From an uncultured Aquimarina sp. (GTDB lineage: Bacteria > Bacteroidota > Bacteroidia > Flavobacteriales > Flavobacteriaceae): DNA of 64,000 nt. Under the pieces are notes generated by a model. It was not told where the DNA came from and did no database searches. It saw only the letters and a program-made list of their open reading frames with translations. Of this stretch, positions 44,163 to 52,392 are shown piece after piece (positions within the stretch are counted from its first letter, which is position 1; each line of letters opens with the position of its first letter). The DNA is taken from assembly GCA_947499005.1 (NCBI GenBank), contig CANMML010000011.1:1-64000 (forward strand). The letters run 5' to 3'. Position numbers and translations under genes: made by a program.

Positions 44163-45035
44163 ATGAGTGTATTAGTCAATAAAGATTCAAACATAATTGT
44201 ACAAGGGTTTACAGGTAGTGAAGGAACCTTTCATGCTAGTCAAATGATCGAGTATGGGACAAACGTTGTTGGTGGAGTTACTCCAGGTAAGGGAGGACAA
44301 ACCCATTTAGACCGCCCTGTTTTTAATACTGTTGCTGAAGCTGTAGACAAAGTGAATGCAGATGTTTCTTTAATTTTCGTTCCACCAGCATTTGCTGCAG
44401 ATGCGATTATGGAATCTGCAGATGCAGGTATCAAAGTAATTATTACTATTACAGAAGGAATTCCTGTAGCAGATATGGTAAAAGCTGCTAACTATATAAA
44501 AGGGAAAGACTGTCGTTTGATCGGTCCTAACTGTCCAGGGGTTATTACTCCGGGAGAAGCAAAAGTAGGTATTATGCCAGGTTTTGTTTTTAAGAAAGGA
44601 AATGTAGGTATTGTTTCTAAATCGGGAACATTAACTTACGAAGCAGCAGATCAAGTAGTAAAACAAGGATTAGGAATCACTACGGCAATTGGTATCGGAG
44701 GAGATCCTATTATCGGAACAACAACGAAAGAAGCGGTTGAGTTATTAATTAACGATCCAGAAACTGAATGTGTTGTTATGATCGGTGAAATTGGAGGTCA
44801 GTTAGAAGCTGATGCGGCACGTTGGATCAAAGAAAGTGGAACTAAAAAGCCAGTAGTTGGATTTATTGCAGGAGAAACTGCACCAGCTGGACGTACTATG
44901 GGACATGCAGGAGCTATTGTTGGTGGTTCGGAAGATACAGCAGCAGCAAAAAAGGCTATTATGAGAGAATGTGGTATCCATGTAGTAGATTCTCCAGCAG
45001 AGATTGGTAAAAAAGTAGCAGAAGTTTTAGGCTAA
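44163..45035 (+). CDS. sucD: Succinyl-CoA synthetase alpha subunit
   Basis: The alpha subunit of succinyl-CoA ligase, which makes ATP or GTP from succinyl-CoA in the TCA cycle. The 290-residue protein shows the CoA-binding Rossmann region ([20 protein letters not shown]), the ligase motif [20 protein letters not shown], and the phospho-histidine loop [14 protein letters not shown] with His near residue 247. Its beta partner (sucC) is not in this window. A strong terminator follows. Confidence 0.97.
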   Translation: MSVLVNKDSNIIVQGFTGSEGTFHASQMIEYGTNVVGGVTPGKGGQTHLDRPVFNTVAEAVDKVNADVSLIFVPPAFAADAIMESADAGIKVIITITEGIPVADMVKAANYIKGKDCRLIGPNCPGVITPGEAKVGIMPGFVFKKGNVGIVSKSGTLTYEAADQVVKQGLGITTAIGIGGDPIIGTTTKEAVELLINDPETECVVMIGEIGGQLEADAARWIKESGTKKPVVGFIAGETAPAGRTMGHAGAIVGGSEDTAAAKKAIMRECGIHVVDSPAEIGKKVAEVLG

Positions 45036-45057
45036 ACAATATAAAGTATTTAATTTC

Positions 45058-45090
45058 AACACCGCTAATCATTTGGTTAGCGGTGTTTTT
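45058..45090 (+). terminator. Rho-independent terminator of sucD
   Basis: Arms ACACCGCTAA (45058-45067) and TTAGCGGTGT (45077-45086) form a ten-base stem, with an eight-base loop and TTTT directly after. This shows that the peptidase gene downstream starts after it, at the ATG 45104 rather than at a GTG inside the stem. Confidence 0.88.
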
Positions 45091-45103
45091 AGTTTATAGA
45101 GAT

Positions 45104-47992
45104 ATGAAATTTATTATTTTTTTTGCGATTTTTTTGTCCATGTTGAATAGTGTAGCTCAGGAAGTACCCTTCCAAACCTTTAAAAATGACCCTACTGGGT
45201 TGCGATTATATACGTTAGATAATGGCTTACAGGTTTATTTGTCAAAACAGACCGATGAACCTAAAATTCATACATATATAGCTGTAAAAGCAGGTTCTAA
45301 TTATGATCCTATAGATAATACTGGCTTAGCACATTACCTAGAGCATATGTTATTTAAAGGTACTAGCCGTTTAGGGACTGCCGATTGGAAAAATGAAAAA
45401 GTGCTTTTAGATAGTATCTCTAATCTATATGAAGACCATAAGAAGGAAAAAGATTTAGATAAGAAAGAAGAGATCTACGATAAGATCGATCAGCTTTCTA
45501 ATGACGCTTCGCATTATTCTATAGCAAATGAATACGATAAAATTATTAGTTCATTAGGGGCAGAAGGTACAAATGCCTTTACGTCTAATGAAGTGACTGC
45601 CTATGTAAATATAATTCCCTCAAATGAACTAAAAAAATGGCTTACCGTAGAGCAAGAACGTTTTGGCGAATTAGTACTTAGACTGTTTCATACAGAATTA
45701 GAAACCGTTTATGAGGAATTTAATAGAGGTCAGGATAATGACAGAAGAAAAATTTATCAAGCATTTATCTCAGGATTATTTCCAAACCATCCATATGGAA
45801 CTCAAACAACGATTGGTACGGCAGATCATTTGAAAAATCCATCAATGAAAGCTATTCATGCTTATTTTGATAAATACTATGTGCCTAATAATATGGCAAT
45901 GGTACTGGTTGGAGATATTGATTTTGATAAAACAATTAAGGCGGTACAAGATACTTTTGGGAAGTTCAAATCAAAGCCAGTCGAACACCCACAACTTCCA
46001 GCAGAGGCACCGATTACTTCTCCAATAGAAAAAGAAGTTTATGGACCTAGTGGAGAGTTTATGTATTTGGGATACAGAGCACCAGGCGCATCGGATGTTA
46101 GTAGAGTAAAAAGGTCGCTAATTCAAAAGATATTGAATAATTCGGTAGCAGGATTATTAGATTTAAATCTAAATGCAAAACAAAAAGTTTTAGGAGCTTC
46201 TGTATTTAAACAAGAATTTAAAGACTATGGTTTTTTCGGTTTCTATGCTCGTCCAACAGCTGGACAATCATTGGATGAGGTAAAGCAATTATTACTTGAT
46301 CAGGTTGACTTGGTGAAGAAAGGAGCATTTGATGATTGGCTTTTTGAAGCTGCGGTAAATGATATTAAAAAAGAGTGGAGAAATTATTTGTATAGCGCCG
46401 AAGGGAGAGCTTATACGTATTTAAATAATTTTTATTCTGAAACAGGTTGGAAAGATCAATTGTATGATTTTAAAGTCTTAGAAGGTTTAAAAAAAGAGGA
46501 AATAGTTAAGTATGCAAATGAATTTTTTAAAGACAATTATGTTGTAGCTAAAAAACTTATTGGTGAAGATCCTTCTCAGGTAAAAGTAGAGAAACCAGAA
46601 ATTACCCCTGTTGAATTGAATAGAGGTAAATCATCGGATTATTTGAATACAGTTTCAAAAATCACTTCAGAAAAAATTCAACCTAAGTTTACAGATATTG
46701 CTTCTGAAATAGAGCGATCAAAATTAAAGAATGGTATTGAGTATGCTTTTATCAAGCACCCGATAGATGATATTGCAGAATTAACTATGATTTACCCTGT
46801 TGGGAATATTCATTTTCGAGATCTTAAACTAGCTTTTTCGTATTTGAAATATGTAGGGACTTCTTCTAAATCCAATGAAGAATTAAAGAAAGACTTTTAT
46901 CGATTAGGAGTTGATTTTGATTTTTCTAGCACAGAAGAAGAGACGAAATTATCTGTAAAAGGAATAGAAAAGAATATAGGAAAAGGATTAGAGCTTCTTA
47001 TGGAATATTTAAAAGAAGCCAAAGCCGATGATCAAGCTTATGAACAATTAGTAGCAAGAATACTTCAATCAAGAGAAAACACGAAGAAAGATAAAGGGAG
47101 TATCCTCTGGAAAGGATTGCTGAATTATGGGATTTATGGAAATTTCAATCCTATTAGAATAGGGAATAATACAAAAGAATTAAACGAAAAGTCACCAAGC
47201 GATTTGTTGAAATTGACAAAAAGTATCTTAAAGTATCAGCCAGAAGTTTTTTATTATGGTCAAAAAGCTTCTAGAGGAAAAAAGGCTTTAGTGTGTTTGG
47301 ATAAAGGAATGTATTACAACGAACTTCCTGATGCCGAAGTGACTTTTGTAAATCAAGAACCACTAGGGAAAATATTTTTTGTGGATTACGATATGGTTCA
47401 GACCGAAATACTTTTTTTAAGTAAATCGGTAGCATATGACCCAGCATTAATTGCACCAGCAAAAATGTTAAGCACCTATTTTGGGAGTGGGTTATCTTCT
47501 ATTATTTTTCAAGAGATGCGAGAGTCAAAATCTCTGGCATATTCAGCAATGTCAAGATATTCATTGGCAAAAGAAAAGGATAAGCCAAATTATAATTACG
47601 CTTATATAGGAACACAATCTGATAAAGTTTTTGATGCTATAAGTGGATTGGAAGCGCTTTTGGAAGATTTACCTAAAAACCAAGCACAATTTGAAAATGC
47701 TAAAGCTTCCGTTTTAAAAACTATGGCTACCAAAAGAGTCATTGGAGATAAGATTTATTGGAAATCAAAAGCTTTAGAAAAATTAGGGTTAACAGAAGAT
47801 CAAAGCCAACAGGTATATACTGCCATTGAATCGATGTCTTTTGAAGATTTAAAAACATTCTTCAATAATTATATCAAAGGACGTAAGAAAGACTTATTGA
47901 TTATAGGGAATAAGAAAGACTTAGATATGGAAAGGCTTACTAAGCTTGGGAATTTCGAGGAACTATCGGTAGATTATTTGTTTAATTATTAG
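45104..47992 (+). CDS. M16 family zinc metallopeptidase, exported
   Basis: A 962-residue insulinase-like protease with a signal peptide (KFIIFFAIFLSMLNSVAQE). The inverted zinc motif HYLEH lies at residues 77-81, and the third-ligand region ELETVYEEFNRGQD near 205. Two M16 halves are present: the N-terminal active one and a C-terminal inactive one (from about 520, containing RSKLKNGIEYAFIKHP). It likely degrades peptides in the periplasm. I chose the ATG at 45104 because the GTG at 45083 falls in the sucD terminator. Confidence 0.92.
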   Translation: MKFIIFFAIFLSMLNSVAQEVPFQTFKNDPTGLRLYTLDNGLQVYLSKQTDEPKIHTYIAVKAGSNYDPIDNTGLAHYLEHMLFKGTSRLGTADWKNEKVLLDSISNLYEDHKKEKDLDKKEEIYDKIDQLSNDASHYSIANEYDKIISSLGAEGTNAFTSNEVTAYVNIIPSNELKKWLTVEQERFGELVLRLFHTELETVYEEFNRGQDNDRRKIYQAFISGLFPNHPYGTQTTIGTADHLKNPSMKAIHAYFDKYYVPNNMAMVLVGDIDFDKTIKAVQDTFGKFKSKPVEHPQLPAEAPITSPIEKEVYGPSGEFMYLGYRAPGASDVSRVKRSLIQKILNNSVAGLLDLNLNAKQKVLGASVFKQEFKDYGFFGFYARPTAGQSLDEVKQLLLDQVDLVKKGAFDDWLFEAAVNDIKKEWRNYLYSAEGRAYTYLNNFYSETGWKDQLYDFKVLEGLKKEEIVKYANEFFKDNYVVAKKLIGEDPSQVKVEKPEITPVELNRGKSSDYLNTVSKITSEKIQPKFTDIASEIERSKLKNGIEYAFIKHPIDDIAELTMIYPVGNIHFRDLKLAFSYLKYVGTSSKSNEELKKDFYRLGVDFDFSSTEEETKLSVKGIEKNIGKGLELLMEYLKEAKADDQAYEQLVARILQSRENTKKDKGSILWKGLLNYGIYGNFNPIRIGNNTKELNEKSPSDLLKLTKSILKYQPEVFYYGQKASRGKKALVCLDKGMYYNELPDAEVTFVNQEPLGKIFFVDYDMVQTEILFLSKSVAYDPALIAPAKMLSTYFGSGLSSIIFQEMRESKSLAYSAMSRYSLAKEKDKPNYNYAYIGTQSDKVFDAISGLEALLEDLPKNQAQFENAKASVLKTMATKRVIGDKIYWKSKALEKLGLTEDQSQQVYTAIESMSFEDLKTFFNNYIKGRKKDLLIIGNKKDLDMERLTKLGNFEELSVDYLFNY

Positions 47993-48031
47993 GATGTAGT
48001 AGTAGCTTATTAGGACTAGGTGAAGTTTTTT

Positions 48032-49090
48032 ATGAAATTGATAATGTTGTATTGGAAATTGATATTGGTATTATGCTTAAGTAGCATATCATTGAAAGCG
48101 CAAATAGAAACAAAGGATTTAAATACAAATGCTCCTATTTCAAATGTCAAGTTATTTTCGAAAGAAGGTAAAATAATAGGCATTAGTAATTTAAAGGGAG
48201 AAATTAAAATCTCTAAAAAAGTTCACTTACAAAGGACAGATTCAGTAGAGGTCTTTCATTCAAGCTATTATTCTAAAAAGGCACTTTGGGAAGAAATTAC
48301 CAATACTTCTTTAATTTTAATGGAGCCTGATCCAGTAACTAAGCTAGATGAAGTTATATTAAGTGCAGAAAAACCAGAATATTTATTATTAAAAGGGAAT
48401 TTTGTCTCCTATCAGATAATTGATGATGTACCTCTGGTATTTACAGATGGCATTATTGAATACTATATTAATTTGAAGAAGAATAAGTTGGTTAAATCTA
48501 AAATATTGAAGTCTCGAATTTTTAGAAATCAAGAATCTATTAAATCCTTTAGTGAAGAGAAGGGGAATAGTACACGTAATATTTTATCGACACTACCACC
48601 ATTCAATTTTAATCAAGAAGTTTTAGTTTCTAATTGGGAGAAATTCGATGTAAGTGATAATGGAATTATAAAGAGAGGAGATTCTGTTATTGGAAATCAG
48701 AAAAAAGACGAATCTAATACTGTTTTATCTATACAGTATTACTCACCTGAAAATCCAAAAAAAATATCATTATTTGGAATAAAATCTACGATTAATAATG
48801 AAATAATTACAGAAAACTTCGATGCAACATCTGCTGAGCTCGAAAGTATTACTAGTGTAAATAGATATTATAATAGTGACCTTGCCAGAAAAGATATTAC
48901 GATTCATTATGAATTAGTAGAGAATTTTTATACCACTGAGAGTAAGATACTGTCAAAAGAAAATTTTCAAAATCAATTAAAAAAAACAGTTAATCCACAA
49001 AACTATTTGGTAGAAGATGAAGTTTCATACGAAATTCCTTCATTTATAAAATCGTTACTGTTCGATCAATTGGTCTTAGTTGATAAGTAA
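48032..49090 (+). CDS. Exported protein with carboxypeptidase-like regulatory domain, unknown
   Basis: A 352-residue protein with a signal peptide (KLIMLYWKLILVLCLSSISL, cleavage before QIET). An N-terminal domain of the CarboxypepD_reg-like type follows (TNAPISNVKLFSKEGKIIGI, then SNLKGEIKI). The rest is not recognised and lacks a beta-barrel. The pattern is frequent in Bacteroidota cell-envelope proteins. I use the ATG at 48032 rather than the GTG at 48020 because it gives the better signal peptide. It lies 39 bases after the M16 gene and could be cotranscribed. Confidence 0.65.
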   Translation: MKLIMLYWKLILVLCLSSISLKAQIETKDLNTNAPISNVKLFSKEGKIIGISNLKGEIKISKKVHLQRTDSVEVFHSSYYSKKALWEEITNTSLILMEPDPVTKLDEVILSAEKPEYLLLKGNFVSYQIIDDVPLVFTDGIIEYYINLKKNKLVKSKILKSRIFRNQESIKSFSEEKGNSTRNILSTLPPFNFNQEVLVSNWEKFDVSDNGIIKRGDSVIGNQKKDESNTVLSIQYYSPENPKKISLFGIKSTINNEIITENFDATSAELESITSVNRYYNSDLARKDITIHYELVENFYTTESKILSKENFQNQLKKTVNPQNYLVEDEVSYEIPSFIKSLLFDQLVLVDK

Positions 49091-49116
49091 AGAGACTTCT
49101 GTTTTTTAGAGATAGG

Positions 49117-49545
49117 CTATTCCATAATAAAATCCTCATATTCATAAAAGAATAATTCCATTTGGGTCATATTATCGTATAGGAAATCTTGTACTTCTTC
49201 CCAGCACTTGCGATTGTAGATGTTGACATTATCTAACTGGATGTATACACGAGAAGAATGCTTTCTATACTCATCATAATAATCAGGCGCCATTACGATA
49301 TTGGGAAAATATTCCGTTTTTAAAATCTTTTCGAGACTCCAAAATTTCTCGTAATAGTATTCTTGGATCAAGGCATCATCACTATCAGCGACCAAAGCAA
49401 CCTGAGCCATTTTATTATTGAACGTAAATTTTAAACTTACTTCTTTTGCTTTAGTGTAATGCAATAGCCATTTGCGAGGATAGATTTCTCCAAATTCAAT
49501 CCAAAAATCTTGACGTAACTTTTTTGCTTCTTCTTTACTAAACAT
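49117..49545 (-). CDS. DUF4268-domain protein
   Basis: A 142-residue cytosolic protein matching DUF4268 (FSKEEAKKLRQDFWIEFGEI, then WLLHYTKAKEVSLKFTFNNK). The family occurs singly in Bacteroidota and as a C-terminal part of some restriction-like proteins; its role is unknown. It converges with the upstream gene. Confidence 0.8.
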   Translation of the reverse strand: MFSKEEAKKLRQDFWIEFGEIYPRKWLLHYTKAKEVSLKFTFNNKMAQVALVADSDDALIQEYYYEKFWSLEKILKTEYFPNIVMAPDYYDEYRKHSSRVYIQLDNVNIYNRKCWEEVQDFLYDNMTQMELFFYEYEDFIME

Positions 49546-49582
49546 TAAATCTAAATTATATCAATTTACAGTTAAAATGATA

Positions 49583-50260
49583 TTAGATAAAATAAGCCAA
49601 TGCAATTGCTAATATTATTGAGACCAGCTTTGCAATATTATATTTATGCCCCTCGCTACTTTCAAATAATATAGTCGTAGAGATATGTAAAAAGATACCC
49701 ACAACTAAAGCATTTATTTGATGGTAATAATCGGTAAGCATCGAAAAATTTGTAGCAGCAAATGACCCCAACGGAGTAGCTATACTAAAAAGCCCTAAGA
49801 ACAATAGAATCTGACTCCAAGAGAAACTAGAATTTATTAAAAATGCGGCTAGTATCATAGCTACAGGGACTTTATGAATAAGTACCCCTAATAAAATTTC
49901 ATGTCCACCGTGAATAGGAAATCCTTCTAAAAAGGCATGTATAAAAAGACTTATAAAAAGTAAGAAAGGAAAACGTTGTTGATCCTTTGCTAGATGTACA
50001 TGACCATGTTCTGCTCCTTTAGAAAAGTATTCCAAAAATATTTGGATTAGCATTCCACCTACAATAAAGAGCCCCGTTACCTTCATATCATCAGAGTGCT
50101 CGTAAACTTCGGGGAACAAGTTGAAAATCGTTGTAGCCAATAAAAAACCTCCACTAAACGAAAGCAAAATTTTAATTTGCTTTGGACGCTGAGGTTTTAA
50201 AAAATAGACAGTGACAAAGCCTAATACTACGGCTAGAAAAGGTAGCAAATAGTGTTTCAT
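49583..50260 (-). CDS. ZIP family metal transporter
   Basis: A 225-residue inner-membrane protein with about eight hydrophobic segments. The two metal-binding helices are visible: FIHAFLEGFPIHGG near residue 108-121 and LIHKVPVAMILAAF near 127-140, corresponding to ZIP helices IV and V. A His-rich cytosolic loop (GAEHGHVHLAKDQ) precedes them. The family imports zinc, iron or manganese; the exact metal is unknown. The gene overlaps the methyltransferase upstream by four bases and is probably cotranscribed with it. Confidence 0.88.
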   Translation of the reverse strand: MKHYLLPFLAVVLGFVTVYFLKPQRPKQIKILLSFSGGFLLATTIFNLFPEVYEHSDDMKVTGLFIVGGMLIQIFLEYFSKGAEHGHVHLAKDQQRFPFLLFISLFIHAFLEGFPIHGGHEILLGVLIHKVPVAMILAAFLINSSFSWSQILLFLGLFSIATPLGSFAATNFSMLTDYYHQINALVVGIFLHISTTILFESSEGHKYNIAKLVSIILAIALAYFI

Positions 50261-50988
50261 TGAAAAATAAGTATCAGTCTAGGAGAAGTGTTTTTTTGAT
50301 ATTTAGAAAGATTATAGTCTCCATAAATCTCAAGTAAAGTAAGTCCAGCAGCTTCAAAATAACTTTGGAATTCTTCGAGGGTAATTGCCTTTACTTTTTC
50401 TGTAAAAGAAAAATCTTGCCCTTGATCACTAAAATCTATTTGCTTGTGTATAAACCCATCTTTAACAAAGCGCTTGATATGAAAATTCAATTCATCAACC
50501 ACTTTAGTCTCTTCAGGTATCAAGCCATCAATAATAAAGTTGGCATTTAGAAAGTCAATGACTCCAATACCATTTTCCTTTAAATTAGATTTAATTCCCT
50601 TAATCGTATTCAAATTATCTTCTTCGTTTTCGAAATATCCAAAACTGGTAAATAAATTGAAAACAAAGTGGAAGTCATTCGAATATGGTTTTGTCATATC
50701 ATGAACTTCAAAATCTAATCGGTCATTTTCAAAGCCCTTAGCATGTGTAATGCTGTTTTTTGACAAATCTACCCCAGTTACATCATAGCCTAGACTATTT
50801 AAATAAATACTATGACGTCCCTTTCCACACGCAAGGTCAAGGATGGTTTCATCTTCTTGTATGCTGAGGTGTTGAGTAAGATTATCCATAAACCTTTTGG
50901 CTTCTGTATAATCTCTATTTTTATATAATTGATGGTAGTACGGGGTATCGAACCACGAGGCATACCACTTTACAGTTTCGTTTGACAT
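50257..50988 (-). CDS. Class I SAM-dependent methyltransferase
   Basis: A 243-residue protein with the SAM-binding motif I ILDLACGKGRHSIYL near residues 44-58 and motif II VTGVDLSKNS near 69-78. The acidic FNLFTSFGYFENEEDN region near 105 is characteristic of a family that includes cyclopropane-type and small-molecule methyltransferases. The substrate is unknown. It is divergent from the rRNA methyltransferase-like gene. Confidence 0.85.
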   Translation of the reverse strand: MSNETVKWYASWFDTPYYHQLYKNRDYTEAKRFMDNLTQHLSIQEDETILDLACGKGRHSIYLNSLGYDVTGVDLSKNSITHAKGFENDRLDFEVHDMTKPYSNDFHFVFNLFTSFGYFENEEDNLNTIKGIKSNLKENGIGVIDFLNANFIIDGLIPEETKVVDELNFHIKRFVKDGFIHKQIDFSDQGQDFSFTEKVKAITLEEFQSYFEAAGLTLLEIYGDYNLSKYQKNTSPRLILIFQ

Positions 50989-51015
50989 AATACAGGCAAA
51001 ATTAACGTATTTTTG
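50981..51015 (+). promoter_or_regulatory. Bacteroidota-type promoter for the THUMP methyltransferase gene
   Basis: TTTG at 50981-50984 and TATTTTTG at 51008-51015 fit the -33 (TTTG) and -7 (TAnnTTTG) boxes with a 23-base spacer, at the upper end of the usual range. It lies 38 bases before the ATG. The -33 box overlaps the start region of the divergent methyltransferase gene. Confidence 0.6.
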
Positions 51016-51053
51016 CCTGTTTTGTCGTTGAGGGTATCACATATTTACGGATT

Positions 51054-52217
51054 ATGAATTATAAAATGGTAGCCAAAACCTTTTTTGGTTTTGAAGATTT
51101 GCTAGTTGAGGAATTAAAAGAACTTGGAGCTCAGGAAATAGAGAAGGGAAACCGCATGGTAAGTTTCTATGGAGATAAAGGGTTTATGTATAAATCGAAC
51201 CTATGTTTGCGCACTGCATTAAAGATTTTAAAACCTATTGCAGAGAAGCGTGTACACAATCCAGAAAGACTTTACAAGTTTGTTCAAGAAATAGACTGGA
51301 GTAAGTATATGGGGGCAACAGATACATTAGCAGTTTATGCTACTGTAAATTCAGATCATTTTAACCATTCAAAATATGTAGCCTTAAAGGTTAAAGATGC
51401 TATTGTAGATCAGTTTCGAGATAAAACAGGAGATCGCCCAAATATAGATACAGAAAGACCCGACCTTACAGTTTCTGTACATATAGGTGGAGAACTTTGT
51501 ACGATTTCCTTAGATAGTTCGGGAGCATCTTTGCATCACAGAGGGTATCGTTCTGCTACGAATATTGCACCAATTAATGAAGTATTAGCTGCAGGTTTAA
51601 TATTATTATCAGATTGGAATGGGCATACCGATTTTTTAGATCCTATGTGTGGAAGTGGTACGATGTTGATAGAAGCGGCAATGATTGCTAATAAAGTGCC
51701 TTGTAATATAAATAGGAAAGAGTTTGCTTTCGAAAAATGGTTGGACTGGGATATGGATCTTTATGAACGTATTGAGGCTTCTGTATTGAAGAAAGTAATT
51801 GAAAGTCCAGCAAAAATAAGGGGGTATGACAAAGCTCCTTCAGCAGTACGTAAGGCACAGGATAATGTTAAAAATGCTAATCTCGATGAATTTATTAAGA
51901 TTAAAGAGCAGAATTTTTTCGATACAGAAAAAGAAGATGGAGAGAAGCCATTACATATGGTATTTAACCCTCCGTATGGCGAACGTATAGAAATTAATAT
52001 GCCCGAGTTTTATAGTGAAATAGGAGATACATTAAAGAAATCCTACCCTAATACAAATGCTTGGTTTATAACCTCCGATTTAGAAGCGATTAAACATGTA
52101 GGTTTAAGGCCTTCAAGAAAAATAAAAGTATTTAATGGAAAGTTAGAAGCACGATTGCTAAAATACCAGATGTATGCAGGAAGTAAGCGTACAAAATTCC
52201 AGAACAAGGAAAATTAA
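51054..52217 (+). CDS. THUMP-domain RNA methyltransferase (RlmL-like)
   Basis: A 387-residue protein related to the N-terminal half of RlmKL, which makes m2G in 23S rRNA. Residues 1-160 contain the ferredoxin-like and THUMP regions (KTFFGFEDLLVEELKELG). The Rossmann domain has FLDPMCGSGTMLIEAAMIAN near 195-214 and the catalytic VFNPPYGERI near 304-313, the NPPY motif of N-methyltransferases acting on exocyclic amines. It lacks the RlmK half, which is usual in this phylum. Confidence 0.9.
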   Translation: MNYKMVAKTFFGFEDLLVEELKELGAQEIEKGNRMVSFYGDKGFMYKSNLCLRTALKILKPIAEKRVHNPERLYKFVQEIDWSKYMGATDTLAVYATVNSDHFNHSKYVALKVKDAIVDQFRDKTGDRPNIDTERPDLTVSVHIGGELCTISLDSSGASLHHRGYRSATNIAPINEVLAAGLILLSDWNGHTDFLDPMCGSGTMLIEAAMIANKVPCNINRKEFAFEKWLDWDMDLYERIEASVLKKVIESPAKIRGYDKAPSAVRKAQDNVKNANLDEFIKIKEQNFFDTEKEDGEKPLHMVFNPPYGERIEINMPEFYSEIGDTLKKSYPNTNAWFITSDLEAIKHVGLRPSRKIKVFNGKLEARLLKYQMYAGSKRTKFQNKEN

Positions 52218-52229
52218 TATTGAAATTAT

Positions 52230-52255
52230 AAATGCTCTGTTACAACGGAGCATTG
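52230..52255 (+). terminator. Hairpin after the THUMP methyltransferase
   Basis: AATGCTC (52231-52237) pairs with GAGCATT (52248-52254), loop TGTTACAACG. No T-run follows, so it is a weak terminator candidate. Confidence 0.4.
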
Positions 52256-52358
52256 TCATGGTAGAATTTTTTGAACCAAAATAATATGCTTTTTATCGAG
52301 CAATTAGATTAAATATCAGGATTTAACATTCAAAATGAGGTTTTTTTTATAAAAATGT

Positions 52359-52366
52359 TAGTTTTG
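52359..52366 (+). promoter_or_regulatory. Candidate -7 box for the TonB-dependent receptor
   Basis: TAGTTTTG matches TAnnTTTG, 26 bases before the ATG. No good TTTG -33 box at typical spacing was seen. Confidence 0.4.
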
Positions 52367-52392
52367 TCAAGCTTCTTATTTTAAGCTCCAAA